NCBI GenBank assembly: GCA_949316235.1
Contig: OX438749.1
Location: 5,536,914 to 5,600,913, forward strand
Direction of reading: 5' to 3'
Length of the DNA stretch: 64,000 nucleotides
Origin: Oegoconia quadripuncta
Taxonomy: Eukaryota; Arthropoda; Insecta; Lepidoptera; Autostichidae
The translations under genes and the position numbers were made by a program. The notes below the pieces were generated by a model. The model did no database searches. It was not told the DNA's origin and saw only the letters and a program-made list of their open reading frames with translations. Positions 1 to 11,057 of the stretch are shown in pieces (the first letter of the stretch is position 1; every line of letters starts with the position of its first letter).

Positions 1-247
1 ACATTTCAGTAAAAGAATGCTAACTATCAAATAAATTTACTTCAAAATTCTAGTAACTCAGTCTTTAATATTTCGAGACAACATTTCAGTTCGCTCTGCG
101 CTCCATTTCACTTTAAAACTGATTGAATTTGTTTGAGTCACAGACTATTAAGGAAAGGTCTGTGGTTTCAATAATTTTATACTTATGTAAGTACCTATAG
201 CATTAAAATAAGCTTAGTTATCCTTGCGATTCTAAAGCCTTTTTTCC

Positions 248-480
248 CGACTGCCCAAGAAAGGAGAGTAATGTTTTTCTAATGTATGTATGTAAGTATG
301 TCCGTTCCTTTGACGCATCTTGTAGCTTAAACGGGTTGACCCATTTTGAAATGCATGATGTCGTTAGATTCGTCTTGATACCTAAAGTATCATAGGATAC
401 ATTTTATGTTAAAACATCCAACATGGCGTCCACATTAATACAAAATATGCTATTCGGTTTTTTTTGGTTTTTAAATACTA
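248..480 (+). repeat. Interspersed repeat, GACTGCCCAAG family
   Basis: Starts at GACTGCCCAAGAAAGGAG, followed by a short GTAT run and a stretch containing GTCGTTAGATTCGTCTTGAT. The same stretch recurs inverted near 2975-3000, and the starting motif recurs at 19896-19940. That makes it a dispersed repeat. Its class is not clear and no ORF is seen. Confidence 0.5.
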
Positions 481-894
481 AAATAAAAAAAAAGTTTTTA
501 CACTAACGTCTAAGAGGCATAAATAGCCAATTCCTCTGAAGTTTATTTTCCTGAGAGTCCCCCGATAGTCTAATCGCACTCCGCACTCTAAACGTTATTG
601 CGGAGGAGATAGACCTCTTCAGTTGTACTCTGAGTGAATTCATAAATATAGCTCTTGTTATTATTTGTTACAAATTGTAATTTTAAATTGCAATTTGTAA
701 CAAATAATAACAATAAATAAATAAAATAAACTACTGTAAGTAGTCTTCACTGCACTATCGCATTAGGGTAAACCTGTAAAGATAGTTGTAAGATTGGAAA
801 TAAATAAATAAAAAATAAATAAATAATTCCTCGAATAACGCTTAGCTGTCAAAATGGCAGATGTCAAAATGAATGTTAGCGTAGCTTATGTATA

Positions 895-1130
895 CTAGTT
901 CTTCGTCCGCGGTTTTGCTTTCGTGGAATAATTTTATCGCGGATATGTTTAATTTATTTATCACGCGTGAACTACTCTCTTTATGGGGATAAAACTATCC
1001 TATGTTAAAGTTCAGGGCATGTTCTACCTATATACAAAATTTCATCCAAATCCGTTCATCCGTTTCGTCGTGATTGAGCAACAAACAAACAAATATCCAA
1101 ACTTTTACAATTATAATACAATTAGATTAA
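895..1130 (-). mobile_element. Nonautonomous Helitron-like element
   Basis: Read on the minus strand, it starts near a degenerate ATTATAAATG-like motif, runs through a conserved block (CACGACGAAACGGATGAACG) and ends in CTAG at 895-898. Copies at 55718-55930 and 25507-26093 share this core. The CTAG end without TIRs fits the Lepidoptera-wide short Helitrons. It has no coding capacity. Confidence 0.6.
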
Positions 1131-2057
1131 ATTACAGCCAAGGACAACTTAGTACTCGGTGATTATAGCCAAACTATTTGGTATTTTTGACAGATGTAAT
1201 TTTTCACATAATATTTGTCTTTTTGAGACAATCAGCGATCCTATTTGTATCGGAATAAATATCACATTTAATTTAGTAATAAACAACGCGCACTGTAGTG
1301 CTCTAGAATCGTATTTCCTCGGCCATAAATCATTTCTTTTACCAACTTACAAAGGTCAGGTTTGCTTTTTACTGACAACAAACACAAAAACTGAGCTATT
1401 TGCTCGGTGCGTAGGCGCATACAAGCGGTCAAGTGTATCATTGCGCTGCATTGCATGCGTGAGTGCCGCCAGTGACATCAGTGGCGATGCGAACGTTGTG
1501 GGCGCTCTTCCGTCATGTTATATTGTAATTTGAATAAAGTGATAGTAGCTATAGAGTGATTTAAAATCTGTTTCACAACAACAAAGGCACTACTCTCCGT
1601 CTACTTCAAAATCCGTCAAGTTATTCGCTGGAATGCTTGGAAGCACACACCATTGTGTATATCTACATACCTACCAAATTTATAATATTATGATAGTACA
1701 GCAACAGGAAAACACACACACACAAACATACACACACACACTGATAATTAAAACTTCTTTTATACTCCCCCTCCCCTCGGGTTCCTATCCCTACCCTTAT
1801 ACTCCATTAACTCAGCTTGTATAAACATCATGTGGAACTCGTTAGCACTTGTGATCCTAATTTTCATTAATGACTGTATAGTTGTCTGGTTTTATCCTCA
1901 TTGATTTGTTTCAGTAATAGTGTATTTGTATTGGAATCAGTTTGCTACCGGATCACACATACAGACAGTATTGAAATGTTATTATCTGGCATGCAAGATT
2001 AAAGATATTGATTGTTAAATATATATCTAAATGCTGTTAAGATTTCGTGTGAATAAA
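1131..2057. other. No gene; contains a CA microsatellite
   Basis: A 124-codon open frame (1159-1533, +) shows no recognisable domain and is probably chance. 1709-1742 is a degenerate CA run. Nothing else is recognised. Confidence 0.5.
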
Positions 2058-2160
2058 TAAATAAATAAAATTTCATCTAAATCCCTTCATCCGTTTCGCC
2101 GTGATTAACAAACAAATAAACAAACATCCAAACTTTCGCATTTATAATATTAGTTAGACA
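2058..2160 (-). mobile_element. Helitron-like 5' fragment
   Basis: Matches the 5' third of the elements at 895 and 55718: on the minus strand, AATATTATAAATGCGAAAG is followed by the CGGCGAAACGGATGAAGG block. The CTAG end is missing, so it is truncated. Confidence 0.55.
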
Positions 2161-2769
2161 GTACTCTGTGTCTGTCTATAGACGATGTTTTTTTATAGAT
2201 TAGGTTATATTCGTACCAAGCGTTTCGCTTCTTGCTTCATAATTCGAATAGCCAAATTAATGGAATTCCCTTCTTCCGTCAGTTTTCCAATATCAAATGC
2301 AAGATGAGATTCTACAATCTTGGGATTTCGAAGAGTGAATAGGCAGACTATGATCGCGAGCTGTACCGACCACGTCATCACTTTCTATCAGGTGAGATTG
2401 TGGTCAGAACGTGTCCAGTCAATCATAAATAACAATTTATTTCATGTCACTATGGAAGGTAAAAGAAATGAGCAACCGCGACGGAAAATTAAAATTAAGA
2501 ACCATTGTGTTATGTATGGTAAATAGTATCTTGGCCGCTCCAAATTCTGAAGGGGATAACTAATTTTATTAGTTAGTTAAGATAGCTATTCAAAATCGAT
2601 CGAAATAAGACTGGTTTTGGTCAAAAGAGAGCCACGATGAGAGTACCATTTAAATGCAAATCTTCAAGGTTAAAAAAAATAATTAAGAATCTAGGCACAG
2701 AATTAAAGTACTAGGTACAAACTAAAAAACTCGACAGCATACTTTGTATTTTGCTGGCGCCATGTTGTA
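2161..2769. other. No recognised feature
   Basis: AT-rich sequence. The only frame above 60 codons (2320-2526, +) has no recognisable domain. Confidence 0.4.
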
Positions 2770-2965
2770 TTTTTTTACTTTTTTTTTTTTTTTATAAGAG
2801 AGCGGCAAACGAGCATGCGGGTCACCTGATGGAAAGTAATCACCGCCGCCCATAGACACCCGCAACACCAAAAGGGTCACAGATGCGTTGCCGGCCTTTG
2901 AGGAAGGTGTAGGCTCGTTTCTTGAAGGTTCCAATGTCGTACTCGTTCGGGAATACCGCTGCCGG
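2770..2965 (-). pseudogene. LINE 3' end with C-terminal ORF remnant (CR1/Jockey type)
   Basis: The minus strand encodes [20 protein letters not shown] followed by YTFLKGRQR and a stop, then a 3' UTR ending in an A-run (T-run at 2780-2793 on the plus strand). The pattern of LWNGLP, a short gap and FK.R..FL is the usual C-terminal tail of CR1/Jockey-like ORF2 proteins. A second copy lies at 25005-25225. Only the last ~60 codons remain; the catalytic domains are absent. Confidence 0.6.
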
Positions 2966-3060
2966 AAGTCCGTCCGTGATCAAGACGAATCTAACGACTT
3001 CGCACTCCAAAATCGGATAAGCCGTTACAGGAGGTAACATAAAATCTACAAACTCCGACA
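2966..3060 (-). repeat. Fragment of the GACTGCCCAAG-family repeat
   Basis: ATCAAGACGAATCTAACGAC at about 2980-2999 is the inverse of a block in the repeat at 248-480. It abuts the LINE tail, so one element probably inserted into the other. Confidence 0.4.
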
Positions 3061-3375
3061 TACTTAACCCAACGAGGGCAAGAAATCTTCAAGAAATCTC
3101 TTTTACGATACCGCAACCTTAGTCAACTTACAAAAGAATTCTTAGCTTATTTGAAAGATAATTCTTATTAACTGCACAGATTGTCATAAATATTCGTAAA
3201 GAATGTTTATTCTCTCATTTCAATGCGTCCTTTTGCTATATTTTCTTTTGCCCACAAGCCGTATTTATGTTACACTTGAGAGGAGAGATTTAAAAGTTTG
3301 CATTTTTGTAAAAAAATATCTGTCGCCCGTGCTCGCTCGGTTCTGTTTACGAGATTAATGTGCCATAATATGGAA

Positions 3376-3680
3376 GAGCATCGGTGGCTCAGCGGTTAAG
3401 ACGCGGTCTTCCAATTTAGTAGGTCCGGGTTCGATTCCCAGGCAGGCCATGTACCAATGAGTATTTAAATTTAATTTAATTAATTAATTACTGCTCTTAA
3501 ACAGTGAAGGAAAGCATCGTGAGGAAACCTGCATGCCTGAGAAATAAAAATTCAAAGCTTGTGAAGTCCCCAACCCGCATAGGGCCAGCGTGGCGGACTT
3601 TGGCCCATGCTCCCTCATTATACGAGGGAAGGCCTTATATCCCTGCAGTGGGATGTTTACGGGCTGATGATGATTATGGT
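3376..3680 (+). mobile_element. SINE family C, nearly full length
   Basis: tRNA-derived head: box A-like TGGCTCAGCGG at ~3384 and box B GGTTCGATTCC at ~3429, expected to form an internal RNA polymerase III promoter. The body contains GAAGGAAAGCATCGTGAGG and the 3' end is GGGCTGATGATGATTATGG. Homologous copies lie at 8850, 13665, 41645, 46152 and 49946. The GATGATG end resembles RTE-like LINE ends in the window, suggesting the same machinery mobilised it (inference). Confidence 0.8.
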
Positions 3681-4877
3681 TCACTTAATCACATATGATT
3701 AGATCTAGTTAAGGATTTTAAGCCTACTCTAACAATTGGCCGCTTGCAAATACTGAAAATGTCCATTGTGTCAAATGTCCAGGGTTAAATGGAATTGCCA
3801 GCACTTGCCTTGCCACGACATGTTTATCTGAGTCCTATCAACAAATTGAGTATCTTGCCCTTTTCCAATTAAAATGCTTTTTATGCCAGCCGAAAAGGGA
3901 GGGTTATATACAGTCTATAATATATGTACATATAGATGTAGATAGTATAGGTATAGATGTTCCATCGTAGCGATTAAACTACTGGATCGATTTTGATAAA
4001 TTAGGAAAGATGATCATTGGCTAAGTTTTTAATAAAATAACACAATATGGCGGCCATAACGTAAAGGAACACGATTTTAAAATAGCCAGGGCCAACCAGC
4101 GAAGCTACCCAATGCAATGCTCAGTAGCGAGCAACTGAGGACGTTCCTCCTGGGGACTGGTGTTTAACTGTCAACCTTTACCCGCTTTCAAGACAACCTA
4201 ATTATTATTACCATTGATAGATTTGAAAAAAAAAAAAACAAATATAATACTGATGACTATACCGTAGAGTTTATAGCTCAGGAAGACAAAGGCCCTTCAA
4301 AGAAACAATAATAAGAACGTACCTAAACTTATCACAAGAGTTCTAGCAATTCCAAAAACAGTGTCTTCATGTCATGCAAAGAATTTGAATGACTGCTTTA
4401 GTATGCTGTAAGCGAGTTTTGTGAGAAGGCAGTCATGTTCTAGGTATCCATACCTTACTTAACACTAATTATAAAAGTTTAAAATAAAAGTTAGGTATTG
4501 ATCCTTTCATAAATCACATAATAATTAATATTAGTTGTTAGTAAACGCTTAATTGTACAAAAAGGAAATACATTAATTTATTAGTTACCTTGCCTAACTA
4601 AGTTTAATAACCTTGCCTAATTAGTTAATATGAATTCTTAAAAAAATAAATAAATCAAACCAATAAGTTCTTTATTTTGTAAATATTTACCAAATTTTAA
4701 ATTTTTTATTCTACTCCCTTATTAAATGGCAATTTTCCCATGAGAAGGTGACGGTTTTAAAAACAGATTTTTATACAAAGGCACAATAAAATTCATTTCA
4801 ATATTAATTGTGAAATAGCTTGGCATCATGATTACCAGCTAAATAATATCTTTTCTTAATAGGTTTCTTTTTTTTTA
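3681..4877. other. No gene recognised
   Basis: AT-rich with many stops and no recognised element. 4070-4190 is less AT-rich but has no open frame of note. Confidence 0.4.
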
Positions 4878-5160
4878 GACGACTTGTTTGGTGTAGTAGT
4901 TATAGCAACTCTGACCGCTATACCAAAAGGTTGCGGGTTCGAATCCCGATAGGGGCATATGTTTGTGTGTTATATACGGACTTGTGTACCTGAGTTATGG
5001 ATGTTTTTCATTTATAATAAATATTTATTTACAAAAAAATGTATTTATGTAGTATATCAACCATCTAGTATTCACAACACAAGCCTATAGTTGCTTACTG
5101 TGGAACTAGATGGCGCTGTATGTCTAAAGATATTTATTTCTTTATTATTTATTTATTTAT
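4878..5160 (+). mobile_element. SINE family A
   Basis: Starts GACGACTTG. Box A region TTGGTGTAGTAG and box B GGTTCGAATCC show a tRNA-like head. The body includes GAGTTATGGATGTTTTTCAT and GGAACTAGATGGCGCTGT, and the 3' end is a TTTA-rich tail. An inverted SINE B fragment directly abuts the tail, suggesting the A/T-rich tail was an insertion target. Confidence 0.8.
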
Positions 5161-5306
5161 TTTATGCACAACGTGTTAGCACTTGACCTCAATCACACCT
5201 GATGTTAATGAAGATGAGGCCGAAGGTGGAAGTGTACTGACCCGGAAACCCCATTCTATTTGGGGCACTGGCTATCTTATCTCTGATAATCGGAACACAA
5301 CAATGC
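5161..5306 (-). mobile_element. SINE family B, 3' half
   Basis: Reverse complement of the B 3' region: TTATGCACAACGTG, ACTTGACCTCAATCACACCT, then the ACTGACCCGGAAACCCC block. The tRNA-like head is missing. Confidence 0.7.
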
Positions 5307-5808
5307 TTTTAGTATCTTTAAATTTAACGAACGGAAGATTTGATAGTAAAATATTTTTGTCTAAATTTCTCCCCCATTAATAATCCTCACCCATAATGAA
5401 ATAAAAAGGTCGTAGGTATATATTTTTCATCATCCTATATCTCTAGTTACTTACGTGTATTTACTTGCTATCTGTCCGTTGTCCAAATTCGCTGTCTCAT
5501 ACATTTCAATTGTATTTTTTTCCGTACCTACTTACCTAATTATGTGAGTTTCCTATTACGTGTAAGGATGCAATTGTGCTTAATCATTTTTAAATCAAAT
5601 ATAGACAATAGTACCAACAAAAAGTGTGTCATTGGATGTTTTTGTGCTTCACTGGTCGCATCCGATATGCAAATTGAGGAATATACATATACAATTATTT
5701 TACTACATCTTTTATCGATGTTCTAGTTGTACACGCGGCTGCAATGTACAGTTAGCTGCAGCTAAAAGTATACCCCTAATGCACTAGATCTATTGTGTTA
5801 ATAATATT
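5307..5808. other. No recognised feature
   Basis: AT-rich spacer between two SINE A copies. No coding or repeat signal is recognised. Confidence 0.4.
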
Positions 5809-6070
5809 GACGACCTGTTTAGTGTAGTGGTTAGATACTGTGCTACTATACCAAATGGTCGCGGGTTCGAATCCCGCTAGGAGCATATGCATGTATGATG
5901 AATACAGACAATTGTGTTGCCGAGTTATGGATGTTTTTCATTTATACAAAAAAAAAAATATGTAGTTTATCAACCATCTGGTATCCATAACACAAGCCTA
6001 GATGCTTACTGTGGACCTAGATGGCGCTGTGTGTTTGTGCAAAGGTATTTATTTATTATTATTTATTATC
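5809..6070 (+). mobile_element. SINE family A
   Basis: Starts GACGACCTGTTTAGTGTAGT. Box B is GGTTCGAATCC at ~5863; the body has GAGTTATGGATGTTTTTCAT and ACCTAGATGGCGCTGTGTG. It resembles the 4878 copy (TTTTTCAT subtype) more than the 7973/15644/52008 subtype. Confidence 0.8.
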
Positions 6071-6289
6071 TATGTTGTAAGCTGTTGTTGTCCCTAAGAA
6101 AATAAAATAATAATAAAAAAAAACAAATATAGCATCTCACCAAACATGGAATATAACTAGCATTTGCATGTTCTGTTGTTGTTTTTTTTTTATTATAAAA
6201 AAAATAAAAAATATAAATAGTGCAAGGCAAAAGAAGCTATAGGTATCAAAATTTCATGTCCTGACTCAAGCAAGCTGCATTACGCACCG

Positions 6290-6620
6290 GCTTGATTTTC
6301 TTCATCAACAGCCTTACACGTCTCCACTATTGGGGCACAGTTCTCGCTCACAGGGAGAGGGTATGAATCACAATCCACCAAGCGGGCCCAATGGATTTCT
6401 ATCAGACAGTCAGTGTTTTTAAGCCGCTTCTGTAGTCCGCCGACTTGGTTTAACGACTGCCTTCAATTGATAACAACCGGGATCGACTATTTAACGTGCC
6501 CTCCGAGACATGGAAACATTCGTATTAAAATGCCACTGGTGGTCACCCATCAAAGGATTGATCGCGCCAGATATTGCTTAACTTCGCTACCCACAAACGA
6601 ATAGCGAATACGGCTAAGCC
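6290..6620 (-). mobile_element. 5S rRNA-headed SINE (SINE3-like)
   Basis: At ~6540-6590 the minus strand resembles the middle of eukaryotic 5S rRNA (GAAGTTAAGCAA followed by a TTTGATGGGTGACC-type box C). Farther on are a CCGGTTGT block and a tail resembling other lepidopteran SINE tails (GAGAACTGTGCCCC, GGCTGTTGATGAAG). The homologous copy at 35195-35515 has the same order. The 5S part would supply an internal Pol III promoter. It is a degraded SINE head, not a functional 5S gene. Confidence 0.6.
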
Positions 6621-6868
6621 ACGAGTGCAAGAGTGATTTTCTTTGCAAGATAGATGGGGGTATACTTTTAGTTGCAGCTGACTGTACGCGGGTCTCGCTG
6701 CGTTCAGATCTCCGATGGCGTCACGCGGGGTAGTGCTGCGGTCGATTCTACCAACCCACATATAGTTTCCTTGTGTTATAGTTTACATGTAATATTTGTT
6801 TAAAGAAAGTAGTAGATAGTGTTTCTAGGTATAGAACTAATATCTGCTTGAAGAAAGCTTGTTTCTAG

Positions 6869-7183
6869 GGCCCGTATTAATAAACGAATCTCAATACAAG
6901 TCTTGAGGTTGTATCAACCGAGATGCGTCTTAAGAAGTTGACGCTAATTTATAAACCAATCTTGAGGTCTACTCAGATGAGATCACTTCAAAAGTATTTG
7001 CCTCAGCGGCGAATGAGTGATAGTCTTAAGTTTCGTTTATTAATACGCGCACCTCTCAAGTGAGTACTGCTTGAGTATGCACGTGCTTTTTAGGTCTCAA
7101 GTTAGGTTTATTAATCAACGCGTTTACTTGAGACCGGTCACAAGACTGTTCTCAATCTTGAGAATGGTTTATTAATAAGCGCC
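6869..7183. mobile_element. Harbinger-like MITE with TAG duplication
   Basis: TIRs GGCCCGTATTAATAAAC (left) and GGCGCTTATTAATAAAC (right, inverted) are flanked by TAG at 6866-6868 and 7184-7186. A 3-bp TSD with a GGCC-like start fits PIF/Harbinger. The sequence GTTTCTAGGTATAGAAC just upstream (~6821) equals the predicted empty site, because the flank was tandemly duplicated before insertion. Related copies: 7898, 40198, 57467. No transposase is present. Confidence 0.7.
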
Positions 7184-7186
7184 TAG

Positions 7187-7897
7187 GTATAGAACGACAG
7201 GACATTTCTTGTGGGACAAATGATTAACCCAGTAAGGATAGTTATACATAAATGGGGCTATAATTTTAAAGCTTCTAATTTTTTACACATTGGTAGAGTA
7301 CAAGTCGGATGCTGGCTTCAGGTATTATACCTGGTAGGTTTTACGTTAAAAACAAAGCGTACTGTACCAACCTAGTCAATGAAGTCGTTTTACAAATTAT
7401 TTTAATTTTTAGTCCTGGTTGACAAGAAAGACGATGAACTTACAAATTAATAAGCTCATTGAATTTCACGGCTATCAATCGGATAAAAAATGCGATCCGC
7501 AAAAAACAATACTGACATAAAATTTTAACCGATGTGTTTTTTGCGAATCCTCTTTTTATATTATAATCGGTCATCAATCTTTTGCTCTAAATACCCCGTG
7601 CGAGATTTATAGCTCGTAATTAAATTAGCATTGCCAAACTGGTCGAAATTATAGTCATTGGCACCCACACCACGCTAAAAATAAAAGAAGTGGATATTTC
7701 GATCGATTTACTTACACGCTTTTTTGGCGCTGCGATCGGTAATTTGATGGAGAAGATAAAGTATCACAGTGTAAACTGACAAGTAATAGTAGGTTATAAT
7801 TAAATAACTCAATAATTTAGTTGATGTTACCGGCGGCGCTTTGTTCGCATGGAATTTGGATTTTCTTTTCAATTTACTCTGTATTTTCATACAGTTA
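7187..7897. other. No recognised feature
   Basis: AT-rich; no repeat from elsewhere in the window is seen here and there is no convincing ORF. Confidence 0.4.
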
Positions 7898-7972
7898 GGC
7901 CCGTATTGAAATAATCAAGATCGACGTGAACTTAAGTTGATACTTGAGATACTCTTGCGACAGTAAAATATT
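7898..7972 (+). mobile_element. Harbinger-like MITE, left-end fragment
   Basis: TTA then GGCCCGTATTGAAATAATC, followed by the AACTTAAGTTGA block shared with the 40198 and 57467 copies. It is cut off at the start of SINE A at 7973, and the right end is not seen. Confidence 0.5.
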
Positions 7973-8220
7973 GACGACCGATCGGTGTAGTGGATAGTGA
8001 CCCTGTCAGCAAAACCAACGGTTGCGGGTTCGAATCCCGCGAGGGGTAAATGTTTGTATGATGAATACGAGCATTTATTCCCGAGTCATTGATGTTTTTA
8101 TAAATATTTATGTATGTTTATCCGTTATCTAGTATCCATAGTACAAGCTTTGCTTAGTTTGGGACTAGATGATTGGTGTAAGTGTCCGAAATATTTATTT
8201 ATATATTTATTATTATTATA
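7973..8220 (+). mobile_element. SINE family A
   Basis: GACGACCGATCGGTGTAGTG head with box A-like GGTGTAGTGG and box B GGTTCGAATCC. The body has TATCTAGTATCCATAGTAC and GGGACTAGATGATTGGTGTA; the tail is TTTA/TTAT-rich. Same subtype as 15644 and 52008. Confidence 0.85.
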
Positions 8221-8727
8221 AACCAATAAACCTATTTGATAGCGACCCCGGTCATATCAGTTTCCGTCATCCATTCGTCCTAGTTCAAGCCTAACCAGCA
8301 CAAATCGCTTCAGTAGTCTCCCTATAAGGGGTACTACATAAACATGAAAAGGAAAGCCGAGAAAGCCTCATAAATCTTAGATATGATGGCTCCAGAAAAG
8401 GACAATCTAGTTTTTGTTGCACTTATGCACCGTTACCGGCCGGGATCCGAACTCGCGACCGGTTACATACGGGTTGTCGTTCCGATTTATTTATGACAAC
8501 TTCCCGGCCCCAAGGTCGAGTTATGGCCGATGTGGTTCGTAAAAAACATGCAATCTGCATTGTTAAATTTAAATTCTTAAACGACAAAGACGTTAAAAGT
8601 TTGCATAACTTCCAACAATATTTATTTCTCGTTCGCCATTGGCCTTTGAAAATTTCTATTATTGTTGGAATTTGCCGGTTAGCGATGGAGTACATTAGCA
8701 TTGCAGTTAGCCAATAACATATATTTC
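8221..8727. other. No gene; isolated tRNA-like box B on minus strand
   Basis: Around 8435-8470 the minus strand reads GCGAGTTCGGATCCCGGCCG, like a box B and T-arm. No matching box A or fold could be assigned, so this may be a decayed SINE head. Overlapping frames at 8423-8717 have no recognised domain. Confidence 0.3.
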
Positions 8728-8812
8728 TGAGGTTCGCTGGAAGAGATCTCTTTTAAGCTTGCCTTTTGTATATTCTTGTGTATGTATAAAATAAATAAAT
8801 AATAAACAAATC
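8728..8812 (+). mobile_element. LINE 3' UTR fragment (GGAAGAGATC family)
   Basis: CGCTGGAAGAGATCTCTTTTA followed by an AATAAATAAATAATAA tail. The same 3' UTR family occurs at 27374, 28642, 31165, 44617, 48840 and 48983, always ending in an AATAAA-type tail or a simple repeat. Only the terminal part is kept, as expected for 5'-truncated retrotransposition. Confidence 0.55.
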
Positions 8813-8849
8813 AAAAACCTTTTTTTTAGTCTGTGACATTGTTGTCTGT

Positions 8850-8990
8850 GACACGATGTTTTCCTTCACCGTTGAAGAGCAGTCGGATAAATGCACATAA
8901 GTAATTAAAAACTCATTGGTACATGGCCTGCCTGGGAATCGAACCCGAACCTCCCAAATTGGGAGGCCGTGTCTTAACCGCTCTTTAGAC
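8850..8990 (-). mobile_element. SINE family C, head half
   Basis: Minus strand: CGGTTAAGACACGGCCTCCC, box B GGTTCGATTCC, then AACGGTGAAGGAAAACATCG. The 3' half is absent. Confidence 0.7.
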
Positions 8991-10069
8991 GGAATAAGCC
9001 CTCTTAATAAGGGGATGACTATCTGGCTAAACCTTTCTTACTATTTACTTTCTTGTATGGTAGAATATAATATTACAAGGTTTCATTTCAGAAGTTAAAT
9101 GTATTTAGTAGGAATGTAGATTATATTAAGTTTTCAACTGTTTTATTTTAAACATTTATTTTCAAGTAAATTAAATGGCGGCAACTCTTCACAAGTTTAG
9201 AATATATTTAATAACTGTAAGTTGAACCGAACGTTAAAATTTAACTGCAAATAGAGTGCTAAAAACACCACCTGTTAGGATTTACGGGCGAAGACCACAT
9301 ATAGTCGTTTCTTTATTCCCTAAAGGGTCTATACAGCCCCCGTATTCTCTATGGTTCGGTTTTTAGTGGGAACTCGGCGAATGATGTTGCATTTTTATTT
9401 CTTATAATTTGTCTATTCGAAGTTCTGAAGTTTAATAATGGCAGAATATTGTGCAACAAAAGTCAATGATCGTGTACAATTGAAGGGAAGTGTAAATTAA
9501 AGTGCGTAACGAAGCTTTCGGGTTCCCACAAGAAGCGGCCAAAATCTTTCGTGAAGCATTTTTACTGAAGACTGACTTGACCGTGACGAAACTCTGTATA
9601 CGTCAAGTATATATATTGACTGAGACTGACTTCACTAAACTGAAGAAATAAGACAAATAAGACATGACTGTATGGGCTTAAGGGATCTACTCTTTGCCTT
9701 CTCCGAGAGGAAGAATTAAACGAAAAAACATTTCTATGGTTCGACAAGCCATATTCCATTCGGTGTGAGTAAGTTTTAAAGAAGAATGACGGAGGTCCTT
9801 GTATTCCGGAACCCAGACTTCGAGGTCTCGTTCATGAAAGAAACTTACTTATGTTTTTATAGCTAATCAAGATTAACAAAAATGTTAATCGGATATACCC
9901 CATCAAAGTAGGTAAAAAAAAGATATCAAGGTATTAAGTTTGAATACGATATGACAATGCCAGCGATCATCTTCTTCTTCAATTTAAGAGCTATGCTCTT
10001 TTCGGTTGAGTAATGACCACTTTTCGCCCTCGATTTAACCTCTTGGTACGACACGACATCATCAAGGTA
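8991..10069. other. No gene recognised
   Basis: Short frames only. 9955-10060 (GAGCTATGCTCTTTTCGGT...) looks like a dispersed repeat but no second copy was found in the window. Confidence 0.35.
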
Positions 10070-10128
10070 TTGTAAATTATTTTGTGCAATAAAGAATACC
10101 AATTTGCATGTATTGTATTGATTACCTA
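10070..10128 (+). mobile_element. LINE 3' terminus (GCAATAAAGA type)
   Basis: ATTGTAAATTATTTTGTGCA then ATAAAGAATAC and a TGTATTGTATTG end. Nearly the same terminus occurs at 55945-56035. Confidence 0.45.
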
Positions 10129-10637
10129 CAAAAAAGCTTTCGCGCTTTTTTCTATGAAAATAAACTTAATTATGTAATCAGTTGTGTACGATCATAGAGG
10201 AATAACACTGTACGATGCTACATTTATGTTATGCTAATGAATAGCACTTCGGTGGTATACAGATTGTGTACCTTTATAATACTGGTTTTACATAATCTAC
10301 TAGGTACTTATGTTTTTTTTAAATTGGGTAATATATTATAATTATTAAAAAGAAATAAATACAATAAATGTTAGGTGTACGTAACTAAATACTAATCTAA
10401 AGGACCTGTATCATACCTCATTTAGAAATGGCACAAGTTTGACCCGAAAATGCTCACTGCATTACCTCGCCGGAAGGCAATACTTGTATCGCCCGAATTC
10501 GGCAAGTTTCGTCGTGAAATCTTTGTTGAGTGCAAAAGCCCCGTAGTCCGAAGGACCAAGAATTTATTAGGTACGTGTTGAAGTAAAGTATCGTTTTAGA
10601 ACGATTTCAAAGATGAAAATCATTCACTAATAATGTC

Positions 10638-10800
10638 AATAAATAATGTCATCATCATATCAGCCACAGACGCCCCCCATAGAATTTCAGAATGACCGAT
10701 CTTTATCAGATCGTCTGTCCACCTTGTGAGGAGCTGTATGCTGCGCTTACCTGTACGTGGGTCCACACGCCAGCCGTCAGTTCTTCGAGCTTTGTCCCAA
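10638..10800 (-). pseudogene. RTE-like LINE ORF2 C-terminal remnant
   Basis: The minus strand reads RWTDDLIKIGHSEILWG and then ADMMMT, ending in GATATGATGATGAC. R-WTDD-hydrophobic-K near the C-terminus followed by a GATGATGA 3' end is typical of a common lepidopteran RTE-like LINE. The usual stretch between the WTDD motif and the terminus is shortened, and only ~50 codons remain. Confidence 0.5.
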
Positions 10801-11057
10801 TCCCAAATAATATTATAAATGCAAAAGTTTGTGCGTGTGTATGTATGTATGTTTGTTACCTCTTAACGCCTAAACGGCTGGACAGATTCGGTTGAAATTT
10901 GGTTGGTAGACAGATTAGGATCTGGATTAACATATAGGCTACTTTTTATCCTGGATAAGTGACTAGATCCTGTATCATTAGTGGCTTTTGAGTCATAGAT
11001 TGACGCATTTGGTAATAGAACGAATTATATGCTGACGAAGTCGCGGGTAACAGCTAG
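10801..11057 (+). mobile_element. Nonautonomous Helitron-like element
   Basis: Starts TCCCAAATAATATTATAAAT and ends GGGTAACAGCTAG (CTAG at 11054-11057) after ATGCTGACGAAGTCGCGG. A close relative at 62747-62982 shares start, end and the AACGGCTGGAC core. No TIRs and no ORF. Confidence 0.7.

Noticed and set aside
1159..1533. 124-codon frame as a gene
   Set aside because: No recognisable domain, no splice or promoter context; in AT-rich DNA of this size such frames are expected.
4878..4960. tRNA gene, from box A/B motifs (also at 5809, 7973, 15644, 52008 and others)
   Set aside because: The motifs are followed by the same SINE body and tail each time, and the heads do not form a clean cloverleaf with a terminator.
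6540..6590. Functional 5S rRNA gene
   Set aside because: Only the central part matches, with changes in the control regions, and the flanks are SINE body.
8435..8470. Minus-strand tRNA from a GTTCGGATCC motif
   Set aside because: No matching box A or acceptor stem could be placed.
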